Assembly (NCBI GenBank): GCA_005878685.1
Contig: VBLN01000031.1
Coordinates: 5,637-16,749, forward strand
From: Deltaproteobacteria bacterium
GTDB lineage: Bacteria; Desulfobacterota; Binatia; UBA9968
Reading direction: 5' to 3'
Length of the DNA: 11,113 bases
This document shows positions 1 to 6,790 of this stretch, piece after piece. The translations under genes and the position numbers were made by a program. The notes below the pieces were generated by a model. That model worked only from the letters and a program-made list of their open reading frames with translations. It ran no database searches and was not told where the DNA came from. Every line of letters begins with the position of its first letter. The first letter of the stretch is position 1.

Positions 1-741
1 ACTCCGGATTATCGCGATCCCCAAGGCAGGCGCGGCCTGGTCTTCCGGCTCACGCCGGGCTACGTCTGGGTCAATCAGCAGGGACGCCGCTTTCACGACG
101 AGTCGCGCACCGGCGGCGCCTCGGCCACGCCGGCGCTGCTGGCGCAAAATCCACCCCATGCCTGGGCCATACTCGACACTCCGATGACGGCCAAAATGGA
201 GGTGGCCGATCCTTACTATCGCGACGGCGACAAAGTCCGGCGCGACAAGGTGCAGGAACTTCTCAACAGCTCGCCCTACATCAAGAAAGCCGACTCACTG
301 AGCGAGCTGGCGCAGAAGATCGAAGTGGATATATCGAGCTTTCTTTCAGAAGTAGAAAAATACAACCAGGCCTTCGATGCCGGATCGGAGAGGGAGCCCG
401 CGTTTGGAAAGTCCCTCAAGCAGTCGAAGAAATTTGACACCCCGCCCTATTACGCCATTCAACTCTTTCCTCTGGCGCGGAAAAATTTCGGCGGCGTCAA
501 GACCGATCTCCGCTGCCGCGTTCTCGATAAATATTTCGAACCGATCCCCGGCCTCTATGCAGCAGGTGAAGTCGCGGGAATGGCCGGCGGACACATCAAT
601 GGGAAGGCTGGCTTAGAAGGGACCATGCTCGGACCATCGATCTTTAGCGGCCGCGTCGCCGGTGGCTGGGCCGCTCATGAGGCCGGCTTCGGACCCGGAT
701 TCGTCGGCAAACCCAACCGGCCCGTGATGCGCGGTCTTTAG
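1..741 (+). CDS. FAD-dependent oxidoreductase, FAD_binding_2 (fumarate reductase/3-ketosteroid dehydrogenase-like), C-terminal part
   Basis: The reading frame is open from base 1 to the TAG at 739-741, leaving 246 residues of a protein whose N-terminus, including the dinucleotide-binding GxGxxG, lies upstream of the window. The visible part shows hallmarks of the flavoprotein subunit family of fumarate reductases and ketosteroid dehydrogenases. Near base 60 is a segment reading YVWVNQQGRRFHDE, typical of the substrate-capping domain. Around 485-500 is NFGGVKTD, the position of the family's substrate-site glycines. Bases 541-580 encode PIPGLYAAGEVAG, and 590-670 encode a Gly-rich GGHINGKAGLEG stretch followed by SGRVAGG; together these form the conserved C-terminal FAD-contacting end. 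Such enzymes oxidise or reduce a C-C bond next to a carbonyl or carboxylate using FAD. The substrate cannot be told from this part. The gene converges on the nitroreductase with only 12 bases between stops. Family call is firm; specific function is open. Confidence 0.88.
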   Translation, partial: TPDYRDPQGRRGLVFRLTPGYVWVNQQGRRFHDESRTGGASATPALLAQNPPHAWAILDTPMTAKMEVADPYYRDGDKVRRDKVQELLNSSPYIKKADSLSELAQKIEVDISSFLSEVEKYNQAFDAGSEREPAFGKSLKQSKKFDTPPYYAIQLFPLARKNFGGVKTDLRCRVLDKYFEPIPGLYAAGEVAGMAGGHINGKAGLEGTMLGPSIFSGRVAGGWAAHEAGFGPGFVGKPNRPVMRGL

Positions 742-753
742 CAGCGAAGCCGC

Positions 754-1530
754 TCAGCGGCGGTGGATGTCGTCCTCGGCTCCTGGAGCCTTGACGTATT
801 TCGGCATCGTCTTGCCGCGGAGATCATAGATGTAGTCGATGACCTGCTGGTTGGTCATGTGTTTGCTCATGTCGTACCTGTTGAAGTGGGTGATTTCCGC
901 CAGCGGGCGGCGCACTCCTTCTTTGGCCCCGACATCGGGATAACCGACGGGAATAATCAGATAGAGTGTCATCACATCGGGAACGCCCAGCACTTTCTTG
1001 AAGCCTTCCTCGACGTGAATCGTGACCCACTGCGTGCCTAAGCCCATCGAGGCGGCGGCGAGATGCATCAGAATAGAGGTGTTGGCGAGAGCGTCGGTAA
1101 GATGCGACTGGTGACGGCCAAAAGTGTGCCCACCCATGACGGTCGCCCACTGGCGCCGGCCGTCGCCTAGAACCACGATCAGCGCTGGCGCCTCAGCCCA
1201 TCCGGGGCGCGCCTTGAGTTTGCGCAACTGTTCCTCGAGATCGCCGATGACGTGAAACGCCGGATGGCGCAACTCCGGCAGCCGCATCTGCTCCATCCAG
1301 AAATTGTAGTCGTCCATCTCCTCCCGATAGACCTTAAACAATGCCCTTTTTACCGCCGGATCTGTGACCACAACGTATTCCCAGGGCTGCGCGTTGGCCC
1401 CCGACATCGCCCAGCGTCCGGCATCGAGGATTTTTTCGATGGCACCCTCGGGAAGGGGATCAGGCTTTAGCTTGCGAGTGCTCATCCGCCGCTGCAACAA
1501 ATCCATCAGCATCTCGTATTGCGGTGTCAC
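754..1530 (-). CDS. Nitroreductase-family FMN oxidoreductase
   Basis: A 258-residue protein of the nitroreductase superfamily: NAD(P)H-dependent FMN enzymes that reduce nitro groups, quinones or enones, or dehalogenate, usually as cytosolic dimers. FMN-phosphate contacts are at RRMSTRK (residues 14-20), followed by the SGANAQPW segment (43-50) that starts the core. Typical late motifs are GLGTQWVT (163-170), PVGYP (194-198) and RRPLAEI (207-213). The roughly 45-residue C-terminal tail is somewhat long for the family. The start is GTG at 1530, chosen because AAAGGAGG lies seven bases upstream on the minus strand; the first in-frame ATG is at Met7 and lacks such a site. A -35/-10 pair at 1593-1620 reads toward it. 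It is monocistronic, back to back with the acyl-CoA ligase. The family is clear, but the substrate cannot be read from sequence. Confidence 0.93.
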   Translation of the reverse strand: MTPQYEMLMDLLQRRMSTRKLKPDPLPEGAIEKILDAGRWAMSGANAQPWEYVVVTDPAVKRALFKVYREEMDDYNFWMEQMRLPELRHPAFHVIGDLEEQLRKLKARPGWAEAPALIVVLGDGRRQWATVMGGHTFGRHQSHLTDALANTSILMHLAAASMGLGTQWVTIHVEEGFKKVLGVPDVMTLYLIIPVGYPDVGAKEGVRRPLAEITHFNRYDMSKHMTNQQVIDYIYDLRGKTMPKYVKAPGAEDDIHRR

Positions 1531-1537
1531 TTTTATC

Positions 1538-1550
1538 CCTCCTTTGGAGG
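1538..1550 (-). promoter_or_regulatory. Shine-Dalgarno inside a small hairpin, nitroreductase leader
   Basis: On the minus strand the leader reads CCTCC-AAA-GGAGG and then GATAAAA before the GTG start. The right arm of this perfect 5-bp, 3-base-loop dyad is the Shine-Dalgarno itself, with seven bases to the start codon. The pairing is seen directly. That it limits ribosome access is inference; the stem is short and would be at best a modest brake. Confidence 0.5.
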
Positions 1551-1592
1551 CCAGCTTGGCGAAGTCGTTGTTGGTGTCCGGTTGAAGTGAAG

Positions 1593-1620
1593 ATTATCCG
1601 AGAAGTCGGCTATGCGTCAA
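1593..1620 (-). promoter_or_regulatory. Sigma-70-type promoter for the nitroreductase gene
   Basis: Read on the minus strand, TTGACG (1620-1615, 5 of 6 to consensus) is followed after 16 bases by GATAAT (1598-1593, 5 of 6). Transcription would start near 1586, giving a leader of about 55 bases that includes the Shine-Dalgarno hairpin. Position, orientation and spacing all fit the GTG start at 1530. No experimental support is visible. Confidence 0.6.
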
Positions 1621-1699
1621 CTCGGCGAACAGTTAGTCGGTTTGGCGGACGGGACCGTGAAACATTCAACCCTGTCAATGATATGCCTTCGCCGTCGAA

Positions 1700-1744
1700 T
1701 TTACACAGCCGGTGATCCGATCAAATAGGATTGACTTGTGTAAA
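1700..1744. promoter_or_regulatory. Nested inverted repeats upstream of the acyl-CoA ligase (possible operator)
   Basis: An exact 8-bp inverted repeat, TTTACACA at 1700-1707 and TGTGTAAA at 1737-1744, encloses a second perfect odd dyad, TGATC-C-GATCA at 1713-1723. A third, GACTC-T-GAGTC, lies at 1763-1773, its centre exactly 50 bases from the second. A -35-like TTGACT (1731-1736) sits inside the outer arms, but no good -10 follows at 16-18 bases. The arrangement in a divergent spacer suggests binding by a dimeric regulator. No regulator gene is in the window and I recognise no known operator. Confidence 0.35.
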
Positions 1745-1785
1745 CGGCATTGAGAAAGTAGGGACTCTGAGTCGAGGCTAAAGCA

Positions 1786-3729
1786 ATGTCCGAGTTTCAA
1801 TTTGGCGGTAAAGTCGTCTGGCGGCCGAGCGCGGATGTTATCGCTCGGAGCCGGCTTAAAAATTTCATGGATCGGCATGGCATCGGCACTCTCGAAGAAT
1901 TACAGCGCCGGTCTACGGAGGAGATCGAATGGTTCTGGGGCGCGGTCCTCGAAGAGCTGGAGATCGAATTTTACGAGCCTTATGAGCGGATTCTGGACGC
2001 TTCGCGGGGCATCGCCTGGACGCAGTGGTGCTGCGGCGGGAAGATGAATGTCGTCCATAACTGTCTGGACAAATGGAGAGGGACGCCGGTTGGGCGCCAG
2101 GAAGCGGTTCGCTGGGAAGGGGAACCCGGCGACAGCCGTGTCCTGACATACGAAGAGCTGGATCGGTCCGTATGCCGCTTGGCCAACGCGCTTCGCGCCC
2201 TCGGGATGAAGAAGGGAGATTCGGTCGCGCTCTTCATGCCTATGATGCCGGAGACTGTCGCGGCGCTTTTCGCCGTAGCCAAACTCGGCGGAATGGTTCT
2301 TCCGTTGTTCTCGGGTTATGGCGCCGCGGCGGTGGCTGGACGCTTGCGCGACAGCGGGGCGAGGTTCCTGCTAACCGTCGATGGCTTCTATCGTAGGGGA
2401 CAGAGCGTGCTGCTGAAACCGGTTGCCGATGAAGCCGCGGATGCCTCCCCAGCCGTGGAGCACATGCTCGTTCTTAAGCGGCTTGGGACGCCGATTCCTT
2501 GGTCTCCCGGCCGTGACCGGTGGTGGCATGAGGAGGTTGATCGCCAGACCGACGACGCGGAAACGGAGCGGACCGACGCTGAGGATCCCCTGATGATTAT
2601 TTATACCTCCGGAACGACCGGACGGCCTAAGGGCGCTCTCCACACCCACTGCGGTTTTCCCATCAAAGCGGCGCAGGACATGGTCCACGGATTCGACGTT
2701 CGACGCGAGGACGTTCTTTACTGGGTAACGGATATGGGATGGATGATGGGACCGTGGGAAGTTTTCGGCACAACTCTTCTCGGCGCCACGATGGTGCTTT
2801 ACGAAGGGGCATTGGATTTTCCGGGGCCGGATCGCTTGTGGTCGCTCGTCGAGCGCCATCGTGTGAGCATTCTCGGCGTCTCTCCGACTTTGATTCGTAG
2901 TCTCATGCGCCACGGAACCGCTCCGGCGGAGCAGCATGACCTCTCGAGCCTGCGGATCCTCGGCTCCACCGGCGAGCCATGGAATCCCGATCCGTGGCTG
3001 TGGTTTTTCCACACCGCCGGGAAGGGACGTCTCCCGATTATCAGAGGGACCGAAACTTCAGGCGGCCTGGTCATGGGAAACCTGCTCACGCCCCTCAAGC
3101 CCTGCGCTTTCGCCGGGCCGGTTCCCGGTATCGCTGCCGATGTCGTGAACGAGAAAGGGAAGTCGGTGCGTGGACAGGTCGGCGAGCTCGTGGTCCGAAA
3201 ACCCTGGATCGGCATGACGCGAGGCTTCTGGAACGATTCGGAGCGCTATTCTCAAACCTACTGGAGCCGATTCCCCGACGTCTGGGTTCATGGGGATTGG
3301 GCTGCGGTTGATGAGGACGGCCTGTGGTACATTCTCGGCCGCTCGGACGATACGATCAAAATTGCGGGAAAGCGGCTTGGCCCCGCCGAAGTCGAATCCG
3401 TTCTCGTCGGCCATCCGGCTGTGAGCGAGGCGGCCGCTATCGGCGTCCCCGACCCGATCAAAGGCGAGGCGCTGGTCTGCTTCTGCGTTTTGAAGCCCGC
3501 AAGCGCGGCGAGCGAAAAGCTGCGCGAAGAACTGCGCGCTAGAGTGGCCGAGCAGCTCGGCAAGCCTCTCAAGCCTGAAGTTTTGAAATTTCTCGACGAC
3601 CTGCCGAAGACGCGCAACGCAAAGATCATGCGCCGCATCATCCGCGCCGCCTACCTGAACCAGGAGCCGGGGGACCTCTCGGCGCTGGAAAATCCCCATA
3701 GCGTGGACGCAGTCAGAAAAGCGCTCTAG
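1786..3729 (+). CDS. Acyl-CoA synthetase (AMP-forming), acetyl-CoA synthetase-like with ACAS_N domain
   Basis: A 647-residue member of the adenylate-forming superfamily that activates a carboxylic acid with ATP via an acyl-AMP and transfers it to CoA. Residues 20-100 match the N-terminal cap of acetyl-CoA synthetases, which fits its length. The P-loop-like core YTSGTTGRPKG is at 273-283. WVTDMGWMMG (313-322) is in the usual acetyl-CoA-synthetase position. The A5 segment is GTETSGG (421-427). HGDWAAVDEDG (502-512), GRSDDTIK (518-525) and GKRLGPAEVES (528-538) form the hinge and C-terminal start. The C-terminal lysine is K613 in PKTRNAKIMRR, with Ala instead of the usual Gly before it. The Trp that fixes acetate in true Acs (WWQTET context) is replaced (IRGTET), so a bulkier acid is likely (inference). 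The start ATG has GAGG eight bases upstream. The native substrate is unknown. Confidence 0.93.
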   Translation: MSEFQFGGKVVWRPSADVIARSRLKNFMDRHGIGTLEELQRRSTEEIEWFWGAVLEELEIEFYEPYERILDASRGIAWTQWCCGGKMNVVHNCLDKWRGTPVGRQEAVRWEGEPGDSRVLTYEELDRSVCRLANALRALGMKKGDSVALFMPMMPETVAALFAVAKLGGMVLPLFSGYGAAAVAGRLRDSGARFLLTVDGFYRRGQSVLLKPVADEAADASPAVEHMLVLKRLGTPIPWSPGRDRWWHEEVDRQTDDAETERTDAEDPLMIIYTSGTTGRPKGALHTHCGFPIKAAQDMVHGFDVRREDVLYWVTDMGWMMGPWEVFGTTLLGATMVLYEGALDFPGPDRLWSLVERHRVSILGVSPTLIRSLMRHGTAPAEQHDLSSLRILGSTGEPWNPDPWLWFFHTAGKGRLPIIRGTETSGGLVMGNLLTPLKPCAFAGPVPGIAADVVNEKGKSVRGQVGELVVRKPWIGMTRGFWNDSERYSQTYWSRFPDVWVHGDWAAVDEDGLWYILGRSDDTIKIAGKRLGPAEVESVLVGHPAVSEAAAIGVPDPIKGEALVCFCVLKPASAASEKLREELRARVAEQLGKPLKPEVLKFLDDLPKTRNAKIMRRIIRAAYLNQEPGDLSALENPHSVDAVRKAL

Positions 3730-3817
3730 GACCGTTTGGCCGAGAAGCGGCTCCCTTTCGTCGCCGCGGAGATGGATATTTTTTCCGTCCTGGGGTAATA
3801 AGGCCTAGAGGAAATTC

Positions 3818-4363
3818 ATGGCACGCGTCTCGTTGATCGACGAAAAGAATTATCCCGAACTCTCCGATCTGATCGCCAAAATCCGCGGCGCGCGGGGCGG
3901 CCGGCTTTTGAATATTTACCGCATGATGCTGCACAGTCCGGCGCTCGCCGGCGGCTGGTTCGAGCTGAATCAGGCGGTGCGCTACCAAACCGAGGTCGAT
4001 GGACAGAGCCGCGAACTCGCAGTAATGCGGGTCGCGATTCTGAACGGCGTCGACTACATCCTGCGCGCGCACGGCCCGACCTACGCTCTGAAGGAGGGGC
4101 TCTCGCGGGCCCAGGTCGACGCCCTGGCAAACTGGCGTGAATCGCTGCTATTCAGTGAAAAGCAGCGCGCGCTGCTCGCCTACGTCGATGCGATGACACG
4201 GAACATCGACGTGCCTGATACGGTGTTTGCAGAGCTACGCAAACATTACAGCGAGCGCCAGACTGTCGAGCTCACGATGCTCATCGGCGCCTACAACATG
4301 CACACCCGCGTGCTGAAGGCGCTGAAGATCGATCCGGAGCCACCTGCCAACCAGGGCAGTTGA
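3818..4363 (+). CDS. Carboxymuconolactone decarboxylase (AhpD-like fold) family protein, cysteine-free
   Basis: A 181-residue all-helical protein with the CMD-family layout. LLNIYRMMLHSPALAGGW (residues 29-46) corresponds to the usual 'N.fr.lahsP.l...w' segment. SRELAVMRVAILNGVDYILRAH corresponds to the 'rElailrva...gs.YEw..H' core. A C-terminal helix carries VELTMLIGAYNMHTRVLKAL. Known members are either CxxC peroxidase-type proteins (AhpD) or lactone decarboxylases. Here the CxxC position reads YILRAH and the protein has no cysteine at all, so AhpD-type thiol chemistry is excluded. Its histidine near the core is retained. The start is supported by AGAGGA five bases upstream. Its stop overlaps or abuts the next gene, so the two are probably translated together. 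The actual reaction is unknown; hydration, decarboxylation or an accessory role are all possible. Confidence 0.85.
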   Translation: MARVSLIDEKNYPELSDLIAKIRGARGGRLLNIYRMMLHSPALAGGWFELNQAVRYQTEVDGQSRELAVMRVAILNGVDYILRAHGPTYALKEGLSRAQVDALANWRESLLFSEKQRALLAYVDAMTRNIDVPDTVFAELRKHYSERQTVELTMLIGAYNMHTRVLKALKIDPEPPANQGS

Positions 4364-5469
4364 TCGCGTCGATGCCTAGCTCGTCGCGGCCCATCATCGT
4401 CGTCGAAGATGATCCTTTTCTGCGGTTGATCCAGGTCATTCTCGACCCTGGGACGCCCGCCGCGCGCATGGCGGCGTTCCGCGAATTCTTTGCCCACGAG
4501 CTACCGGACTTCGCCGGCTGGTGCGAGCGGCTGCGCGCTCGAATCGGGAGTCTCTATCCCTCCGAGGTCCGGCTCGCCGCAGACGAGGCCGCGCTGCTCG
4601 GGAGCTTGCCCGGCGCCGAGGCCGTCGCCGTGGAAGGACTTGCGATCGGCGCGCGCGAGATCGCAGCGGCGAGCAGCGCGCTTAAGATCGTCCAGAAGTA
4701 CGGCACGGTGACTTCCCGCATCGATCTCGCGGCGTGCGAGCGCGCGGGCGTCCGAGTGCTTACTCTAAGGCGCCGCGCCAACATAGCCACCGCCGAGCAC
4801 GGGCTCGCGCTGATGCTCGCGCTGGCGCGTAAGATCCACGAAACCGCCGGCCTCCTTACCGTCGAGCAGCTACGCGCGGCCGGCTATTCGCCGACGCGCT
4901 ACGACCGCGCACACACGCCCAACGCGAACTGGGCGCGGATCACCGGAGTACGAACCCTCTTCGGCCGGCAACTCGGCATCATCGGCCTCGGCGAAATCGG
5001 TCGCGAGCTCGCGCTGCGCGCCGCGGCGCTCGGCATGCGTATCGTGTATACCCAGCGCCACCGGGTGCCTAGCCACGAGGAGGAACGTTATCAAGCGATG
5101 TACTGCGCGCTCGATGAGCTACTCGCGGAGTCTGACTGCGTCAGCTTGCACCTGCCGGGCGACCCGGCTACCCGCGGCATCATCGGCCGCCGCGAGCTTG
5201 GGATCATCAAGCCCGGTGCGCTCCTTATCAACGTGTCGCAACCCCAACTCGTTGAGCGCGAGGCGCTGCTCGAGGCGCTCGCCTCGGGAAGGCTGGGCGG
5301 CTTTGGGCTCGATCCCCCCTACGACGAGCCGGGCAAAGCCGACGACCCGCTGCTCCGGTTCCGCAACGTGATCGTGACCCCCCATCTCGGGGCCGCGCCT
5401 CGCTTCAACGCGCTGGATGATTTCGAGGAGCTGCTGCTCAACCTCGCGCAGGCGATGACGCGGCGATAA
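4360..5469 (+). CDS. D-2-hydroxyacid dehydrogenase family protein lacking the catalytic arginine
   Basis: A 369-residue homologue of the NAD(P)-dependent D-2-hydroxyacid dehydrogenases (SerA-like). IDLAACERAGV and ATAEHGLALMLALAR precede the Rossmann domain, whose glycine motif is GLGEIG (209-214). After strand 2 the sequence is YTQRHR (230-235) with no acidic residue, pointing to NADP(H) rather than NAD(H). Of the Arg-Glu-His triad, Glu323 (YDEP) and His342 (TPHLG) are present. The Arg of the usual NVSRG motif is Gln294 (NVSQPQLV), at the correct 29-residue spacing to the Glu. The GVGxDxID segment is also altered (GTVTSRID). The start may be TTG at 4360, overlapping the previous stop as TTGA, or ATG at 4372 eight bases after it; neither has a strong Shine-Dalgarno. 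GC is visibly higher than in the neighbours. Either altered chemistry or a non-catalytic reductase homologue is possible. Confidence 0.85.
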   Translation: MIASMPSSSRPIIVVEDDPFLRLIQVILDPGTPAARMAAFREFFAHELPDFAGWCERLRARIGSLYPSEVRLAADEAALLGSLPGAEAVAVEGLAIGAREIAAASSALKIVQKYGTVTSRIDLAACERAGVRVLTLRRRANIATAEHGLALMLALARKIHETAGLLTVEQLRAAGYSPTRYDRAHTPNANWARITGVRTLFGRQLGIIGLGEIGRELALRAAALGMRIVYTQRHRVPSHEEERYQAMYCALDELLAESDCVSLHLPGDPATRGIIGRRELGIIKPGALLINVSQPQLVEREALLEALASGRLGGFGLDPPYDEPGKADDPLLRFRNVIVTPHLGAAPRFNALDDFEELLLNLAQAMTRR

Positions 5470-5483
5470 GACGTTGCCAGTAA

Positions 5484-5536
5484 CGAGTTGCGAGTTTCGA
5501 GGTAATTCAAACGGAACCCTCAAAACTCATAACTCG
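5484..5536. repeat. REP-like inverted repeat built of 7-base units
   Basis: The left arm (5484-5502) reads as three tandem heptamers CGAGTTG, CGAGTTT, CGAGG.. and the right arm (5518-5536) is its near-complement: 19 positions with three differences, two of which become G-U pairs in minus-strand RNA. The loop is 15 bases. It lies alone between two genes of different composition. This form is like dispersed extragenic palindromes or small non-autonomous elements. It could also act as a weak terminator for the upstream gene, since CTTTTG follows, but the T-run is short. Confidence 0.6.
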
Positions 5537-5543
5537 AACGCTT

Positions 5544-5582
5544 TTGAAAATCGGCAAGATGGGATATAAAAAATGTTAGAAT
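5544..5582 (+). promoter_or_regulatory. Promoter-like sequences for the cupin gene
   Basis: Two overlapping possibilities precede the cupin gene. TTGAAA (5544-5549) and TATAAA (5565-5570) are separated by 15 bases, slightly short. TGTTAGAAT (5574-5582) is an extended -10 with 5 of 6 matches but would leave only about a dozen bases of leader. The local AT-richness after the inverted repeat supports a start of transcription here. Which one is used cannot be settled from sequence. Confidence 0.45.
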
Positions 5583-5601
5583 AAGTTCACAAGGAGTATC
5601 T

Positions 5602-6732
5602 ATGGCAAAGGCTGCGTTTAAGCCGCAACGCGCAATGTACAGCAAAGTTTTCACCTACGACTACTGGATGGAATCCACCGGCATACCGATCCGCAGAGGC
5701 TACTATGTGGAAGACCTGAGAAAGCTGGAACTCGGGTGGTGGGAGGAACGTGGCTGCATGTCGGCTTTCATCCAATTGGCAGGGCAAGAAGGGGTGAGTG
5801 CCGCGCGAGTGACTGAAATCCCCGCAGGAAAGACAATCCCACCCCTCAAGTTCGCCCTCGACGAAGTCGTCTACGTAGCGCAGGGACGGGGCCTCACCAC
5901 CATCTGGTATGACAACGGCGGCCCGAGAAAGAGCTTCGAGTGGCAGCAGCATAGCATGTTTTTGCTGCCTCATGGCTGCCATCACCAGTTTAGTAACATG
6001 CAGGGAGACCGGCCGGCGCGGCTGCTCCACTACAGCTACTTGCCTCTCGGCATGTCGGCCATTCCCGATCCCGATTTCTTCTTCAACAACTCTCATCCAA
6101 CTTTGGTTAACCTAAGCGAAGAAGAGCTGTATTCCGAGGCGAAAATGATCCAGCAGTCGGCGGAGTCGAATCCGTACGGCAGAACGGTCTTCTGGTACGG
6201 CAATTTCTTTCCCGATATGCGGGCCTGGGACAAACTCGATTCCAACGCGAGAAGAGGAGCCGGAGGCCGAAGCGTCTCGATTATGTTCCCCAACTCGGAA
6301 GTGTTCGCCCACATGTCGGTCTTCGGCGCCCAAACCTACAAGAAGGCCCACCGCCACGGCCCCGGACGCGTGATCGTCATCCCCGCGGGCGAAGGCTACT
6401 CCATCATGTGGGAAGAGGGGAAAGAAAAAGTCGTCGTGCCATGGCACGAATGCAGCATGTTCGTCCCGCCCAACCGCTGGTTCCACCAGCACTTCAACGT
6501 GGGCGGCAGCGGTGCCAGGTATCTTGCCTTGCATTCCCCGATGCAGTTTTACGGCCACGCCGAAAAGGTGGAGGACCGCGCTAAAGATCAGATCGAATAC
6601 CCCGATGAGGACCCGTGGATCAGAAGGAAATTCGAAGAGGAGCTAGCCCAAAAGGGGCTCAAGTCCCTCATGCCGGATGAAGCTTACACCAACAGAGACT
6701 ACGAGTGGTCAAGGGCCATGGGAAAACGGTAA
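5602..6732 (+). CDS. Double-cupin domain protein, function unknown
   Basis: A 376-residue bicupin protein. Cupin 1 (about residues 60-145) has lost the HxH of motif 1 (PPLKFALDE, 80-88) but keeps Glu88 and histidines in motif 2 (PHGCHHQF, 123-130). Cupin 2 (about 235-310) has HRH at 250-252, then PGRVIVIPAGEG with Arg256 near where the metal-binding Glu usually sits, and FHQHFN at 294-299. A mainly His-coordinated metal site in the second domain is therefore likely. Bicupins include ring-cleaving dioxygenases, isomerases and decarboxylases, but I cannot match this one to a named enzyme. An acidic C-terminal extension (330-376) closes the protein. The start is firm: AAGGAG lies five bases before the ATG and a promoter-like region precedes it. 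The thiolase follows on the same strand after 58 bases, so co-transcription is plausible. Confidence 0.85.
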   Translation: MAKAAFKPQRAMYSKVFTYDYWMESTGIPIRRGYYVEDLRKLELGWWEERGCMSAFIQLAGQEGVSAARVTEIPAGKTIPPLKFALDEVVYVAQGRGLTTIWYDNGGPRKSFEWQQHSMFLLPHGCHHQFSNMQGDRPARLLHYSYLPLGMSAIPDPDFFFNNSHPTLVNLSEEELYSEAKMIQQSAESNPYGRTVFWYGNFFPDMRAWDKLDSNARRGAGGRSVSIMFPNSEVFAHMSVFGAQTYKKAHRHGPGRVIVIPAGEGYSIMWEEGKEKVVVPWHECSMFVPPNRWFHQHFNVGGSGARYLALHSPMQFYGHAEKVEDRAKDQIEYPDEDPWIRRKFEEELAQKGLKSLMPDEAYTNRDYEWSRAMGKR

Positions 6733-6790
6733 GAGCTTCTCGTCAAACTTTTAAAAGGAAAGTCCAAGCATCTGCGAGGCTATAAAGCGG

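Noticed and set aside
749..761. GCCGC-TCA-GCGGC dyad between the two convergent stops at the left, as a bidirectional terminator
   Set aside because: The stem is only 5 bp, includes the nitroreductase stop codon as loop, and has no T-run on either strand.
1731..1760. TTGACT as the -35 of a promoter for the acyl-CoA ligase
   Set aside because: At spacings of 16-18 bases the -10 candidates (AGAAAG, GAAAGT, AAAGTA) match consensus poorly, so it was kept only as a note to the dyad region.
2371..3699. Long antisense open frames (over 200 codons each) opposite the acyl-CoA ligase gene
   Set aside because: They lie wholly within a gene with complete family motifs, their translations show no recognisable domain, and long antisense frames are expected in GC-rich coding DNA.
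3730..3817. Possible terminator or separate promoter between the ligase and the CMD gene
   Set aside because: Only a 4-bp GCCG/CGGC stem is present and the TTTTTT run lies well away from it; no paired -35/-10 could be defended.
6748..6757. CTTTTAAAAG palindrome between the cupin and thiolase genes
   Set aside because: A 10-base AT-rich palindrome is easily found by chance and has no supporting context.
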